From NCBI GenBank assembly GCA_030386875.1, contig CM059570.1, positions 29,388,192 through 29,452,191 of the forward strand: 64,000 nt of DNA, read 5' to 3'. Shown piece by piece: positions 32,938 through 44,553 of this stretch. The notes beneath the pieces were generated by a model that ran no database searches, was not told the DNA's origin, and worked only from the letters and a program-made list of their open reading frames with translations. The position numbers and the translations under genes were made by a program. This DNA comes from Morinoia aosen (lineage: Eukaryota > Arthropoda > Malacostraca > Amphipoda > Talitridae). Positions within the stretch are counted from its first letter, which is position 1; every line of letters starts with the position of its first letter.

Positions 32938-34998
32938 AGTTGTTCTATCAGCTGTACTTCTGCCAGCTGTACTTCTGCCAGCTGTGCTTCTACTAGCTGT
33001 GCTTCTACTAGCTGTGCTTCTACTAGCTGTACTTCTACTAGCTGTACTTCTGCCAACAGTACTTCTAACAGCTGTACTTCTCCCAGATGTGCTTCTACTA
33101 GCTGTACTTCTACCAGCTGTACTTCTCCCAGCTGTGCTTCTACTAGCTGTGCTTCTACCAACAGTACTTCTACCAGCTTTGCTTCTACTAGCTGTGCTTC
33201 TACCAGCAGTACTTCTATCAGCTGTGCTTCTACTAGCTGTACTTCTGCCAGCTGTGCTTCTACTAGCTGTGCTTCTACTAGCTGTACTTCTGCCAGCTTT
33301 GCTTCTACTAGCTGTGCTTCTACCAGCTTTGCTTCTACTAGCTGTACTTCTACCAGCTGTGTTTCTACTAGCTGTACTTCTACCAGCAGTACTTCTACCA
33401 GCTGTGCTTCTACCAGCAGTACTTCTACCAGCTGTGCTTCTACTAGCTGTGCTTCTACTAGCTGTACTTCTGCCAGCTTTGCTTCTACTAGCTGTACTTC
33501 TACCAGCTTTGCTTCTACTAGCTGTACTTCTACCAGCTGTGTTTCTACTAGCTGTACTTCTACCAGCTGTACTTCTACCAGCTGTGCTTCTACCAGCTGT
33601 GCTTCTACCAGCTGTGCTTCTACCAGCTTTGCTTCTACTAGCTGTACTTCTACCAGCTTTGCTTCTACTAGCTGTGCTTCTACCAGCAGTACTTCTACCA
33701 GCTTTGCTTCTACTAGCTGTGCTTCTACCAGCAGTACTTCTACCAGCTTTGCTTCTACTAGCTGTACTTCTACCAGCTTTGCTTCTACTAGCTGTGCTTC
33801 TACCAGCAGTACTTCTACCAGCAGTACTTCTACCAGCTGTGCTTCTACTAGCTGTGCTTCTACTAGCAGTACTTCTCCCAGCTGTGCTTCTACTAGCTGT
33901 GCTTCTACTAGCTGTACTTCTACCAGCTTTGCTTCTACTAGCTGTGCTTCTACCAGCACTACTTCTACCAGCTGTGCTTCTACTAGCTGTGCTTCTACTA
34001 GCAGTACTTCTCCCAGCTTTGCTTCTACTAGCTGTGCTTCTACTAGCTGTACTTCTACCAGCTTTGCTTCTACTAGCTGTGCTTCTACCAGCAGTACTTC
34101 TACCAGCTGTGCTTCTACTAGCTGTTTTTCTACTAGCAGTACTTCTCCCAGCTGTGCTTCTACTAGCTGTACTTCTACCAGCTTTGCTTCTACTAGCTGT
34201 GCTTCTACCAGCAGTACTTCTACCAGCTGTGCTTCTACTAGCTGTGCTTCTACTAGCAGTACTTCTCCCAGCTGTGCTTCTACTAGCTGTACTTCTACCA
34301 GCTTTGCTTCTACTAGCTGTGCTTCTACCAGCAGTACTTCTACCAGCTGTGCTTCTACTAGCTGTGCTTCTACTAGCAGTACTTCTCCCAGCTGTGCTTC
34401 TACTAGCTGTACTTCTACCAGCTTTGCTTCTACTAGCTGTGCTTCTACCAGCAGTACTTCTACCAGCTGTGCTTCTACTAGCTGTGCTTCTACTAGCAGT
34501 ACTTCTCCCAGCTGTGCTTCTACTAGCTGTACTTCTACCAGCTTTGCTTCTACTAGCTGTGCTTCTACCAGCAGTACTTCTACCAGCTGTACTTCTCCCA
34601 GCTGTGCTTCTACTAGCTGTGCTTCTACCAGCAGTATTTCTACCAACTGTGCTTCTACTAGCTGTGCTTCTACCAACAGTACTTCTAACAGCTGTACTTC
34701 TCCCAGATGTGCTTCTACTAGCTGTACTTCTACCAGCTGTACTTCTCCCAGCTGTGCTTCTACTAGCTGTGCTTCTACCAGCTGTATTTCAACCAGCTGT
34801 ACTTCTACCAGCAGTACTTCTACTAGCTGTGCTTCTACTAGCTGTGCTTCTACCAGCTGTACTTTTTCTAAATGTGCTTCTACCAGCTGTACTTCTACCA
34901 GCTGTACTTCTACCAGCAGTACTTCTACTAGCTGTGCTTCCATCAGCTGTGCTTCCACCAGCTGTGCTTCTATCAGCTGTGCTTCTACCAGCTGTTAT
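32938..34998. repeat. 15-bp minisatellite, about 137 copies, 120-bp higher-order unit
   Basis: The unit is CTTCTACTAGCTGTG with CCAGC, AGCAGT and AGCTTT variants. From 34141 a block of eight units (120 bp) repeats almost exactly about 3.5 times. Open frames of 790 codons (+) and 732 codons (-) follow from the stop-free 5-codon unit. The + frame would be 690 residues of LLPAV/LLLAV, which is not credible as a protein. Confidence 0.96.
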
Positions 34999-35540
34999 TC
35001 ATGTATGCCTTCTACCTCCCACGACACTCACCACACACGTCCCAGGCTTCACCAAAACACAAGTTTGCGACCGTCGACAAGAAATTCTTTCGTCTGCTTC
35101 AGAACACCGCAGACAAATGCCAAATTGCCTCATAAGCCACACTGCAAAACAAGAGCTAACTGCGCGTGTTCCAATCATCGGTCACAACACCGCGCGTGTA
35201 TTAGAATCTTTGATGAGCGAACACGCGAGCTGAGGGTGTGTGTTGAATTAGTGTAATGAATTACACGTCCGTGACTTACACGTGGAATGACAACCGTCAC
35301 GTGCACGTGGAATGATTGAACGCATGGTATGCCAGATACAAGTTTGTTTCACTCACTCAACTCAGAAAGTAATTCAAAGCTTTATTTAATAGCAGGTATT
35401 GGTGTCACATTGTGGCCATTTTTTACTGCTGAGAGAACATGAATTTTGGACACGACTGCCAGTCTGTTTTTAGGTATAAGTGTACTGGATATAAATTATA
35501 GTGTTGGTGGGCAATCCTTTTCTTGAGCTGACTTGATGCC
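34999..35540. other. Unique DNA
   Basis: 35015-35045 echoes the CACCACACACGTCCCAGG words of the 37.4-kb array. The rest is unique. No splice-supported exon found. Confidence 0.35.
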
Positions 35541-36025
35541 CTGAACCTAGCCCTAACCCTTAACCCTACCAGACCTGAGGCCCTGAACCCAACCTAAACC
35601 CTTAACCCTGATACCCTGAACCTAACCTAAGCCCTTAACCCTGATGCCCTGAACCTAACCTAAATCCTTAACCCTGAGACCCTGAACCTAACCTAAACCC
35701 TTAACCCTGATGCCCTGAACCTAACATAAACCCTTAACCCTGATACCCTGAACCTAACCTAAACCCTTAACCCTGATGCCCTGAACTTAACCCAAACCCT
35801 TAACCCTGATGCCCTGAACCTAACCTAAGCCCTTAACCCTGATGCCCTGAACCTAACCTAAACCCTTAACCCTGATGCCCTGAACCTAACCTAAACCCTT
35901 AACCCTGATGCCCTGAACCTAACCTAAACCCTTAACCCTGATGCCCTGAACCTAACCTAAGCCCTTAACCCTGATGCCCTGAACCTAACCTAAACCCTTA
36001 ACCCTGAGGCACTGAACTTAACTTT
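35541..36025. repeat. 33-bp telomere-like minisatellite
   Basis: About 14 copies of a unit starting CCCTGAACCTAACCTAAACC and ending CTTAACCCTGATG. Each unit contains CCTAACCTAA, two steps of the arthropod telomere repeat read as (CCTAA)n, and a CTTAACCCT step resembling (CCCTAA)n. The array is interrupted rather than a pure telomere repeat. Confidence 0.93.
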
Positions 36026-36460
36026 AAATGTTCAACCCTACAAAGTCCATTTCAACACATGGAGGCGGATATTTACAGTGGCTAACCATGAGGACTGACC
36101 ACGGTGGCTGGCTAGTTTTAGTCTGTGACGCGCTGTATTCACGTGCTAGGCAGAGTAGCAAAAATTGATTTTTTTTTAATTTTTGAAAAAGAAGTGAAGT
36201 GGGCTGGAAGGTATTAGGTACAGTAAACACACTGGGAAAAGTGTTATGGAAGCTATTAAATTTCAAAGCTTTTTATATAATTTCCAGTATGCAATTATGC
36301 TTAAAGTAGAGTCAGTATTCAAAACCAGTTTTATGTAATCATATATCTCAACCGATTTCAAGTTACAACAGTTAAAAAATTTTTTTTCTAGGGCATGTGA
36401 AAAATTGGAATTGACAGCAGTTATTTTTTTCTTCATGAAAGGTATCTGTGAGAGCTTGGT
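36026..36460. other. Unique AT-rich DNA
   Basis: Contains poly-T runs near 36168 and 36380. No supported gene. Confidence 0.35.
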
Positions 36461-36550
36461 TCACTTGAGCAACGTCTGCTCGCAACAGATAAAAAAGAAA
36501 CAAACCAATAACATCCAGATGATGCGTCCGAATGTGACAGACTCGGGCAT
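36461..36550 (-). CDS. Possible signal-peptide ORF or first exon
   Basis: From an ATG at 36550 (context AAAAATGC) the minus strand encodes 29 residues, MPESVTFGRIIWMLLVCFFF then ICCEQTLLK and a stop. The layout (short polar start, arginine, a hydrophobic core and CEQ) looks like a secretory signal. A weak donor-like AA/GTGAAC at the end could splice before the stop. A longer minus frame overlaps it in another phase. Could be chance. Confidence 0.2.
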   Translation of the reverse strand: MPESVTFGRIIWMLLVCFFFICCEQTLLK

Positions 36551-36635
36551 TTTTGTGCTGCTCCTCCATGAGATGCACAGGGCGTCCCTGTGTAATGTGT
36601 TGTGTGAAATGAAAGCGATACTGTCGACGCACCAC

Positions 36636-37310
36636 CAGTGCTGGTGTAGACGCACCACTAGTGCTGGTATGACCAAAACTAGTGCTGGTATGAACAGAAC
36701 TAGTGCTGGTATGAACAAAACTAGTGCTGGTATGAACAAAACTAGTGCTGGTATGAACAAAACTAGTGCTGGTATGACCAAAACTAGTGCTGGTATGAAC
36801 AGAACTAGTGCTGGTATGAACAGAACTAGTGCTGGTATGAACAAAACTAGTGCTGGTATGAACAAAACTAGTGCTGGTATGAACAAAACTAGTGCTGGTA
36901 TGAACAAAACTAGTGCTGGTATGAACAAAACTAGCGCTGGTATGACCAAAACTAGTGCTGGTATGAACAGAACTAGTGCTGGTATGAACAAAACTAGTGC
37001 TGGTATGAACAAAACTAGTGCTGGTATGACCAAAACTAGTGCTGGTATGACCAAAACAAGTGCTGGTATGAACAGAACTAGTGCTGGTATGAACAAAACT
37101 AGTGCTGGTATGAACAAAACTAGTGCTGGTATGAACAAAACTAGTGCTGGTATGAACAAAACTAGTGCTGGTATGAACAAAACTAGTGCTGGTATGAACA
37201 AAACTAGTGCTGGTATGAACAAAACTAGTGCTGGTATGAGCAAAACTAGTGCGGGTATAAACAGAACTAGAGCTGGTATGAACAGAACTAGTGCTGGTAT
37301 GAACACTCCA
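36636..37310. repeat. 21-bp minisatellite, about 32 copies
   Basis: The unit is ACTAGTGCTGGTATGAACAA plus A, with GACCAA and GAACAG variants. The seven-codon unit leaves one + frame and two minus frames open. Confidence 0.96.
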
Positions 37311-37422
37311 CGATTCCCAGGAGGAAACATTTAATTTCTGCACCGCTGTCGGCTCGCAAAACTGGCAGCGTGTGTGCCGTCAGCTTAATTACGGTGGTGA
37401 GGCGTGTGATGAAACGGTGCTG

Positions 37423-37780
37423 GCCTCACCACACATGTCCCAGGCCTCACCACACACGTCCCATGCCTCACCACACACGTCCCAGGCCTCACCACAGACG
37501 TCCCAGGCCTCACCACCACCTCCCAGGCCTCACCACACACGTCCCAGGCCTCACCACACACGTCCCATGCCTCACCACAGACGTCCCAGGCCTCACCACC
37601 ACCTCCCAGGCCTCACCACACACGTCCCATGCCTCACCACACACGTCCCAGGCCTCACCACACACGTTCCAGGCCTCACCACACACGCATCCCAGCCCTC
37701 ACCACACACGCATCCCAGCCCTCACCCCACACGCATCCCAGCCCTCACCACACACGCATCACACACTCCAGCACACCTCA
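37423..37780. repeat. 21-bp CA-rich repeat
   Basis: Copies of GGCCTCACCACACACGTCCC followed by A (with ATG, AGACG and ACCACC variants). It changes after about 37680 to a 23-24-bp form CCCTCACCACACACGCATCC. Confidence 0.9.
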
Positions 37781-37924
37781 CCACATTTGAGACTCCAACG
37801 AAACATGCCAATGTTTTCCTGCCAGTGCCGGGCAAATGGATGGAAGTCCTGCTTTTGTGAGGGCTATGGTAGCGTCTGTTATTGAATAGAGATGATATTC
37901 TCTCATAATCTTAATGCTCACATG
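37781..37924. other. Unique spacer
   Basis: No supported feature. Confidence 0.3.
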
Positions 37925-38228
37925 CGCGTGTAGCACACATGGCGTGTGGCACACATGAGCGTGTGGCACACATGGCGTGTGGTACACAGGGCGTGTGGCA
38001 CACATGGCGTGTGGCACACATGGGCGTGTGCCACACATGGGCGTGTGGTACACATGGGCGTGTGACACACATGGCGTGTGGCACACATGGGCGAGTGACA
38101 CACATGGCGTGTGGCACACATGGCGTGTGGCACACATGGGCGTGTGGCACACATGGCGTGTGGCACACATGGCATGTGGCACACATAGCGTGTGGCACAC
38201 ATGGGCGTGTGGCACACATGGGCGTGAC
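37925..38228. repeat. 16/17-bp repeat with inverted arms
   Basis: About 18 copies of GGCACACATGGCGTGT or the 17-bp GGCACACATGGGCGTGT. CACAC and GTGTG within each unit are complementary. Much of the array is alternating purine-pyrimidine. Confidence 0.94.
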
Positions 38229-38329
38229 GGTCAACACAATACCCGCCACACAGGCACACACACACGCACAAACAGCTCCATCCACTTGATCCACTTTGAG
38301 ATAATGCGACTTTGCTTCTTGTGTTTTTG

Positions 38330-38570
38330 TGTGCTGTGTGGTGAGTGCTGTGTTGTGTGTGATGTGTTGCAGTAGTTGTGTGTTGGGTGTGTTGTGTGTG
38401 TTGTGTGATGTGTGTTGTGTGATGTGTGAGATGTGTTGCTGTAGTTGTGTGTTGGGTGTGTTGTGTGTGTTGCGTGATGTGTGTTGTGTGATGTGTGAGA
38501 TGTGTTGCTGTAGTTGTGTGTTGGGTGTGTTGCCTGTGTTGCGTTGCTGTGTGTTGCGTGTTCCTCTTTG
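38330..38570. repeat. 69-bp GT-rich tandem repeat
   Basis: Copies start with AGTTGTGTGTTGGGTGTGTT at 38374, 38443 and 38512, exactly 69 bp apart. Confidence 0.93.
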
Positions 38571-38743
38571 CTGCTGCGAAGGGTCGACTAGACAGAAAAT
38601 ATGCCAGGGGTCCGAAAATATTTTATTCATCTTTTGACGGGCGAATACCCAAGTATTTTTTGTTTGAGGTGCAAGTACGTTTTCTTTTATGACATTTGGT
38701 CTCCTTAAGTTTAGCGTTTTGTTTATGTTTAGTCCGTTGGCCC

Positions 38744-38936
38744 CATTTGTATGTAAAAAAACATTTGTATGTAAAATAACATATGTATGTAAAAAACATT
38801 TGTACGTAAAAAACATTCGTATGTAAAATAACATATGTATGTAAAAAACATTTGTATGTAAAATAACGTATGTACGTAAAAAAGACTGTATATAAAAAAT
38901 ATGTATCTAAAAGAACATATGTATGTAAAAAACATG
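38744..38936. repeat. 17/18-bp repeat
   Basis: About eleven copies of CATTTGTATGTAAAAAA or CATATGTATGTAAAATAA. Confidence 0.92.
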
Positions 38937-39044
38937 AGTACCAGGCTGTATGAGAGTGAGTACTTTTTGAGGGACATGTATGCAAGTGTTAACGAAAAAA
39001 GGGATATTCCGATATCAAGGCTCCAGGGTTAGAAAAGTTTTCAT

Positions 39045-39420
39045 CATGTTCATTAAGCTGCATTTCAAACGGTATTATTGCTGAACGGTATTGTTGAATT
39101 GAAGTCATTATACTATATTGTAGATGGTATTATTGTGTTATGTTCATTACACTACATTTCAAACGGTATTATTGCTGAACGGTATTGTTGAATTGAAGTC
39201 ATTATACTATATTATAGATCGTATTATTGTATCATGTTCATTACACTACATTTTAAACGGTATTATTGCTGAACGGTATTGTTGAATTGAAGTCATTATA
39301 CTATATTATAGATGGTATTATTGTATCATGTTCATTACACTACATTTTAAACGGTATTATTTTATCATGTTCATTACACTACATTTCAAACGGTATCATT
39401 GTATCAGATTAATTAAGCTA
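39045..39420. repeat. 94-bp tandem repeat
   Basis: Copies start with (C/T)ATGTTCATTA at 39045, 39139, 39233 and 39327. The last is cut short. Confidence 0.94.
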
Positions 39421-40149
39421 CAATTTAAACATATCAAAGCAAAATATATATAGTGGAGTTAGAATGCGATGCGGTATCATAGATACATTAGCTTTAGAAA
39501 TATTCCATATGTTTAGAAATTTTAAATATTTTGAAAATATTCATCACGCACGCTTCGTAGAGAAGATGACTTGCATTTTACGTTTACACACATAGTACAT
39601 GTCTCGTCTGTCTGGTGCATGGCTACTGACCGAAAAAATGTGCTAATTAAAATGATGAATGTGTTTTAATATGTCAATTTTATAATTTTTAATTGAATCA
39701 TGCTTAAGTTCAATAAATCCAATTTCTTTCTTATTAAATTATAATTAATTCGATTAAATAAATGGTAAACATGAGCGGTAGACACAAAACTTATGGCACG
39801 TTTGATTGTATTATGCTTGATTTTTTTTAATACGGTTGTATTTCATTTGATTATAATTAAAATTATTAAATCTTATTTGATTCTATTCAGTTTTTTATAC
39901 ATGAAGTTCACGAAGGTGAGCATGTCTTTTCTTTCGAAAGTATTACAGTTATAAGTATTACAGTTAGTAATATGAAATATTATGCAGAGAACGAATTTTT
40001 AATAAATATGAAATGTTTAAAATCTAATGGATTGAAACATTTAAATTGAACAAATAATTAAGTTATACCGTTATCCGATTTAAAACAAATATTCGATTCC
40101 TTCAGTATTCAGGCTATCCCATTCAACCTATTTTAAACTTGAATTTTGC
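39421..40149. other. AT-rich unique DNA
   Basis: Irregular AATTAAAT words. No gene, terminal repeats or arrays seen. Confidence 0.35.
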
Positions 40150-41060
40150 ACTATTCAAGAGAAATCAAATTGATACAATCAGAAATCCATTAATACAATC
40201 AATTGATAATCAATACAATAAATTGATACAATCATTAAGAGAAATCAAATTGATACAATCAGAAATCCATTAATACAATCAATTGATAATCAATACAATA
40301 AATTGATACAATCATTAAGAGAAATCAAATTGATACAATCAGAAATCCATTAATACAATCAATTGATAATTAATACAATCAATTGATACAATCATTAAGA
40401 GAAATCAAATTGACACAATCAGAAATCCATTAATACAATCAATTGATAATTAATACAATCAATTGATACAATCATTAGGAGAAATCAAATTGATACAATC
40501 AGAAATCCATTAATACAATCAATTGATACAATCATTAAGAGAAATCAAATTGATACAATCAGAAATCCATTAATACAATCAATTGATAATTAATACAATC
40601 AATTGATACAATCGTTAAGAGAAATCAAATTGATACAATCAGAAATCCATTAATACAATCAATTGATAATTGATACAATCAATTGATAATTAATACAATC
40701 AATTGATACAATCATTAAGAGAAATCAAATTGATACAATCAGAAATCCATTAATACAATCAATTGATAATTAATACAATCAATTGATAAAATCATTAGGA
40801 GGAATCAAATTGATACAATCAGAAATCCATTAATACAATCAATTGATAATTAATACAATCAATTGATACAATCATTAAGAGAAATCAAATTGATACAATC
40901 AGAAATCCATTAATACAATCAATTGATAATTAATACAATCAATTGATACAATCATTAAGAGAAATCAAATTGATACAATCAGAAATCCATTAATACAATC
41001 AATTGATAATTAATACAATCAATTGATAAAATCATTAAGAGAAATCAAATTGATACAATC
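40150..41060. repeat. 80-bp tandem repeat
   Basis: About eleven copies of a unit starting AAGAGAAATCAAATTGATAC. Each unit is itself built of ATACAATCAATTGATAAT-like subrepeats. Copies near 40480 and 40680 have lost or gained a subrepeat. Confidence 0.95.
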
Positions 41061-41109
41061 ATCAAAGGTAAAATTTCAGTTTGATCAACCCGCCACTAAG
41101 CAGCCTATA

Positions 41110-41400
41110 TTTAATTTTCAGACTATCAGAAGAATGTCTGCCTGAACGCAAACTACGCAGTCGTAAAAACATTAATTATTTCTTCAATAGAAATTGAATT
41201 CTTATTTTTAAATCATGAGAAAAATATTTAACACACGTCTGCCTGAACGCAGACTCGGCAGTTATAGAAAAAATCTTCGTTCAATACCCGCACTTTTTAT
41301 TTTCAACTAATCGTAAGAATGCTATCTATAACACATGTCGTTTGCCTGAACGCAGCCACCGTAGTCGTTAATTTTTCGTTCAATAAACGCAACAATTTCA
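41110..41400. repeat. Degenerate repeat of about 100 bp
   Basis: Three copies of GTCTGCCTGAACGCA followed by a CGCAGTCGT-like word, near 41137, 41237 and 41338. Confidence 0.7.
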
Positions 41401-41532
41401 GGATAGAAATTGGAGCCATGTCGCTCCGATTTATTTCACTTGAAAATGGTGTCTGCGGTCGACGGTCATTAGTGCCGCATTCAGCTCAGCTTTGTTTGCC
41501 CCGCCACAATACGGATGTGGACGCGGCTCCAG

Positions 41533-41605
41533 TCGAATATTAACTCAGGCTCAAATATTAGGCACCGGCTCAAATATTATCTCCGGCTCAAATATTAACT
41601 CAGAC
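41533..41605. repeat. 20-bp repeat
   Basis: Four copies of a CGGCTCAAATATTA-based unit. Confidence 0.75.
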
Positions 41606-41689
41606 TTACTGAGATTCCTGTTGTAAGTTCGCTGCCGAGCACAAAATTTGAGGCCATTAAAGTTACGACCGGAGCTGTGCTGCGAGTTT

Positions 41690-42730
41690 CCTGTGTTCGG
41701 ATGTCCATAAAATATATGGTGAGGGAAAATGAAACCGAGCACCGGATTTATTCGGATGGCTACAAAAATTATGGCACGTTAAAATGAAACCGTGCATCAA
41801 ATTTATTCGGATATCCATAAAAATTATGGTACCTAAAACTGAATCCGAGCACCAAATTTATTCCGGTGCCCATAAAAATGAAGGCGCGTGTCAGGGATGG
41901 GGTTTTTGATATGTCCCCAGACTCACTGAACAAGGGGAAGTGCGGACCGTTCAGCAGTCCTGGCCGTAGTTGCATCAGTTCTTACGGATAATTTTTGAGA
42001 ACCTCTGACGGTTGTATCACACCTCTCCAGCCTTGCTTTGGATGTAATAATTTTCAGATCACCGCTAGTCGGCCGAAGGTAAGGTTTCCAATAATTTGTA
42101 TTTGGAGCGTTAGTTTAATTATCTTCACGAAGATTCCACATTTAGAAGCGCAAATTACCAGAGATTCAATTGAAGAATTCTCTCCGATCCTTCAAGCGCG
42201 AATAACCGGACAGATAAGGCGGCTGGTATTGTGGATACCTAGTCTTTATAACACCGATTTTAACAATTTGCATTCTTTGGAAAAATATAAATAGAGTACA
42301 ACTATTGCATAAATAGGATGTTTTGCTCGCTACACAGAAATCTATGACACACACATCACTCATATTTTTTTATAATTCTTAAACTACTCAAAATTAGTCA
42401 TCTCGAACACGGAACATCTAAGCGCTGGGTGACAGTGCGTAAAAATGAATTCGATTTATTCGGATGTCCATAAAAATTATGGCACGTTAAAATGAATTCG
42501 ATTTATTCGGATGTCCATAAAAATTATGGCACGTTAAAATGAATTCGATTTATTCGGATGTCCATAAAAATTATGGCACCTTAAAATGAATTAGATTTAT
42601 TCGGATGTCCATAAAAATTATGGCACGTTAAAATGAATTCGATTTATTCGGATGTCCATGAAAATTATGGCACGTTAAAATGAATTCGATTTATTCGGAT
42701 GTCCATAAAATTATGGCACGTTAAAATGAA
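41690..42730. repeat. 47-bp repeat and its diverged relatives
   Basis: 42433-42730 holds six near-perfect 47-bp copies (GATTTATTCGGATGTCCATA, AAAATTATGGCACGTT). 41690-41885 holds longer, diverged versions with an ACCGAGCACCAAATTTATTC phrase. The DNA between (41890-42432) is unique. It includes a GAAG/GTAAGG donor-like word at 42076-42083 and a minus CA/GTGAGT word near 41925, neither with a convincing partner. Confidence 0.85.
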
Positions 42731-42889
42731 ACCGAGCACCAAATTTAACAATGGCCGTAGCACTGATACTTGCTTCGTTTCAGCCAAGGCTTGATAATAT
42801 ATAACTAGCACATTATTTTGAACGGTATTCGTTAGTTCATTGACTTAGGTGGAAGTAATGGCGATCATTAATTTTTATAATTACCAATA
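42731..42889. other. Unique spacer
   Basis: No feature seen. Confidence 0.3.
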
Positions 42890-43240
42890 TTGTATTGAAT
42901 GCTAGTATTTTATTAGTTTACAATATTGTATTATGTAGTTTTGTGTTAGTTAACGGTATTGTATTAGACCGTATTGTGTTGGTTAAGGGTAATGTATTAG
43001 GTAGTATTGTGTTAGCTAGTGGTATTGTTTTGAGTGGTAGTATTGTTTTAGTTAACGGTGGTGTATTAAGTAGCATTTTTCTAAATAGCAGTATTATTTT
43101 AAATGGAGGCATTGGGCTGAGTGTCGGTATTGTACTCTGCAGCAATATTGTATTAAGGGTCAGCATTGTATTGAAAACTAGTTTTGTGTTAAAGAAAAGT
43201 ATTGCGTTCACCATTGAATTATTTAAAGGTATTGTATTAC
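42890..43240. repeat. Degenerate 33-bp (15+18) repeat
   Basis: Alternating ATTGTATTAGGTAGT-like 15-mers and ATTGTGTTAGCTAGTGGT-like 18-mers, strongly diverged. Confidence 0.65.
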
Positions 43241-43305
43241 ATAAAACTTCACTCGCAAAAATTAAATTTTAGACAAACCAACGAATAATAGAGACATGCT
43301 GGTAC

Positions 43306-43905
43306 TGCACACAGCTCGCCGCACAGCTCGCCGCACAGCTCGCCACACAGCTCGCCACACAGCTCGCCACACAGCTCGCCACACAGCTCGCCACACAGCT
43401 CGCCACACAGCTCGCCACACAGCTCGCCGCACAGCTCGCCACACAGCTCGCCACACAGCTCGCCGCACAGCTCGCCACACAGCTCGCCACACAGCTCGCC
43501 ACACAGCTCGCCACACAGCTCGCCGCACAGCTCGCCACACAGCTCGCCACACAGCTCGCCGCACAGCTCGCCACACAGCTCGCCACACAGCTCGCCACAC
43601 AGCTCGCCGCACAGCTCGCCACACAGCTCGCCACACAGCTCGCCGCACAGCTCGCCACACAGCTCGCCACACAGCTCGCCACACAGCTCGCCACACAGCT
43701 CGCCACACAGCTCGCCACACAGCTCGCCACACAGCTCGCCGCACAGCTCGCCACACAGCTCGCCACACAGCTCGCCACACAGCTCGCCGCACAGCTCGCC
43801 ACACAGCTCGCCGCACAGCTCGCCACACAGCTCGCCACACAGCTCGCCACACAGCTCGCCGCACAGCTCGCCGCACAGCTCGCCACACAGCTCGCCGCAC
43901 AGCTC
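43306..43905. repeat. 12-bp minisatellite, 50 copies
   Basis: The unit is CGCC(A/G)CACAGCT. Fifty units differ essentially only at the fifth base, so the array reads as a two-letter string. The four-codon unit leaves several frames open on both strands. Confidence 0.97.
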
Positions 43906-44509
43906 TGGAAATACGAAAATTTTTTTTTTTAAATTACGCGACTCACAAACCACACAAGTGCATGCAGGATACAAAACTCATCTTTCCACTGTAAAAAATA
44001 CGAGCACTTTTATTTAAATTACATGAAAATATATTACGCAAAGTGACTGTCAAAACTTAAAAAAAATTGTTCTACCATAAACGAACAAAAAAGGAAAGCA
44101 GAAAAGCTCTTTTTTAAATTTCACAAACGTGAGCCACACAAGTTCACACAGACAGCAAAACTGGCCAGAGTAATAACATGAAAAAACTCGTTCTAAAATT
44201 ACGCAAGTACAAATCACCTAAATTCACACAGAACGCACAGATTTTAAATGTAAAAACACAAAAAAAAAATTATTTTAAAATCACACGACGTACAAATTAT
44301 TCAAGCCCACACAGAAGACACGTGTATACAAGTCACACAAGCTCACACAGAAGGCAGAGGTGAGTAGCTGTGTGAGTATTGCGTGTGTTGCAATACAGTG
44401 AGGCAGTGCCAGGTGACCCAGCTTTGCTTCATGCCGCTGAATTTCCTGTTTTCTGCTCGTCAGAAACAGAATAAGCGCAGGAGATGCTTCAGCTTACGGA
44501 TGTGTCTTC
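43906..44509. other. Degenerate repeats flanking the retrotransposon
   Basis: 43930-44360 contains three or four loose copies of a block with CACACAAG(T/C)TCACACAGA(A/C) and long A/T runs. A strong donor word AGAG/GTGAGT lies at 44358-44364 but no exon is defined. 44365-44509 is unique. Confidence 0.45.
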
Positions 44510-44519
44510 AGTAATGCGC
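44510..44519 (+). repeat. Left target-site duplication of the LINE
   Basis: AGTAATGCGC here is repeated exactly at 50137-50146, immediately after the (AAGT)n tail. Confidence 0.6.
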
Positions 44520-44548
44520 GCAGATCGCTTGTGACAGTGGTTGCGTAA

Positions 44549-44553
44549 AGACG
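44549..44553 (+). promoter_or_regulatory. Downstream promoter element candidate
   Basis: AGACG (followed by TG) lies at +30 from the inferred element start, close to the +28 to +33 position where jockey- and I-type elements carry their DPE. The first bases (GCAGATC) include the CA of an initiator. This internal promoter arrangement lets full-length copies carry their own promoter. Confidence 0.35.

Noticed and set aside
32861-35233. 790-codon + ORF and 732-codon minus ORF
   Set aside because: Both are read-through of a 15-bp stop-free unit. The + product would be hundreds of residues of LLPAV-type hydrophobic repeat and the minus product VEAQL repeat, with no domain or splice evidence.
36372-37343. 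309-323-codon Ser/Thr-rich ORFs over the 21-bp array
   Set aside because: Frames on both strands are open through the array. Mucin-like composition is a by-product of the unit.
43249-43994. CGELCGEL, RAVW and ASCVASCA repeat ORFs
   Set aside because: All come from one 12-bp unit. Several frames are open and none has a start context or neighbours.
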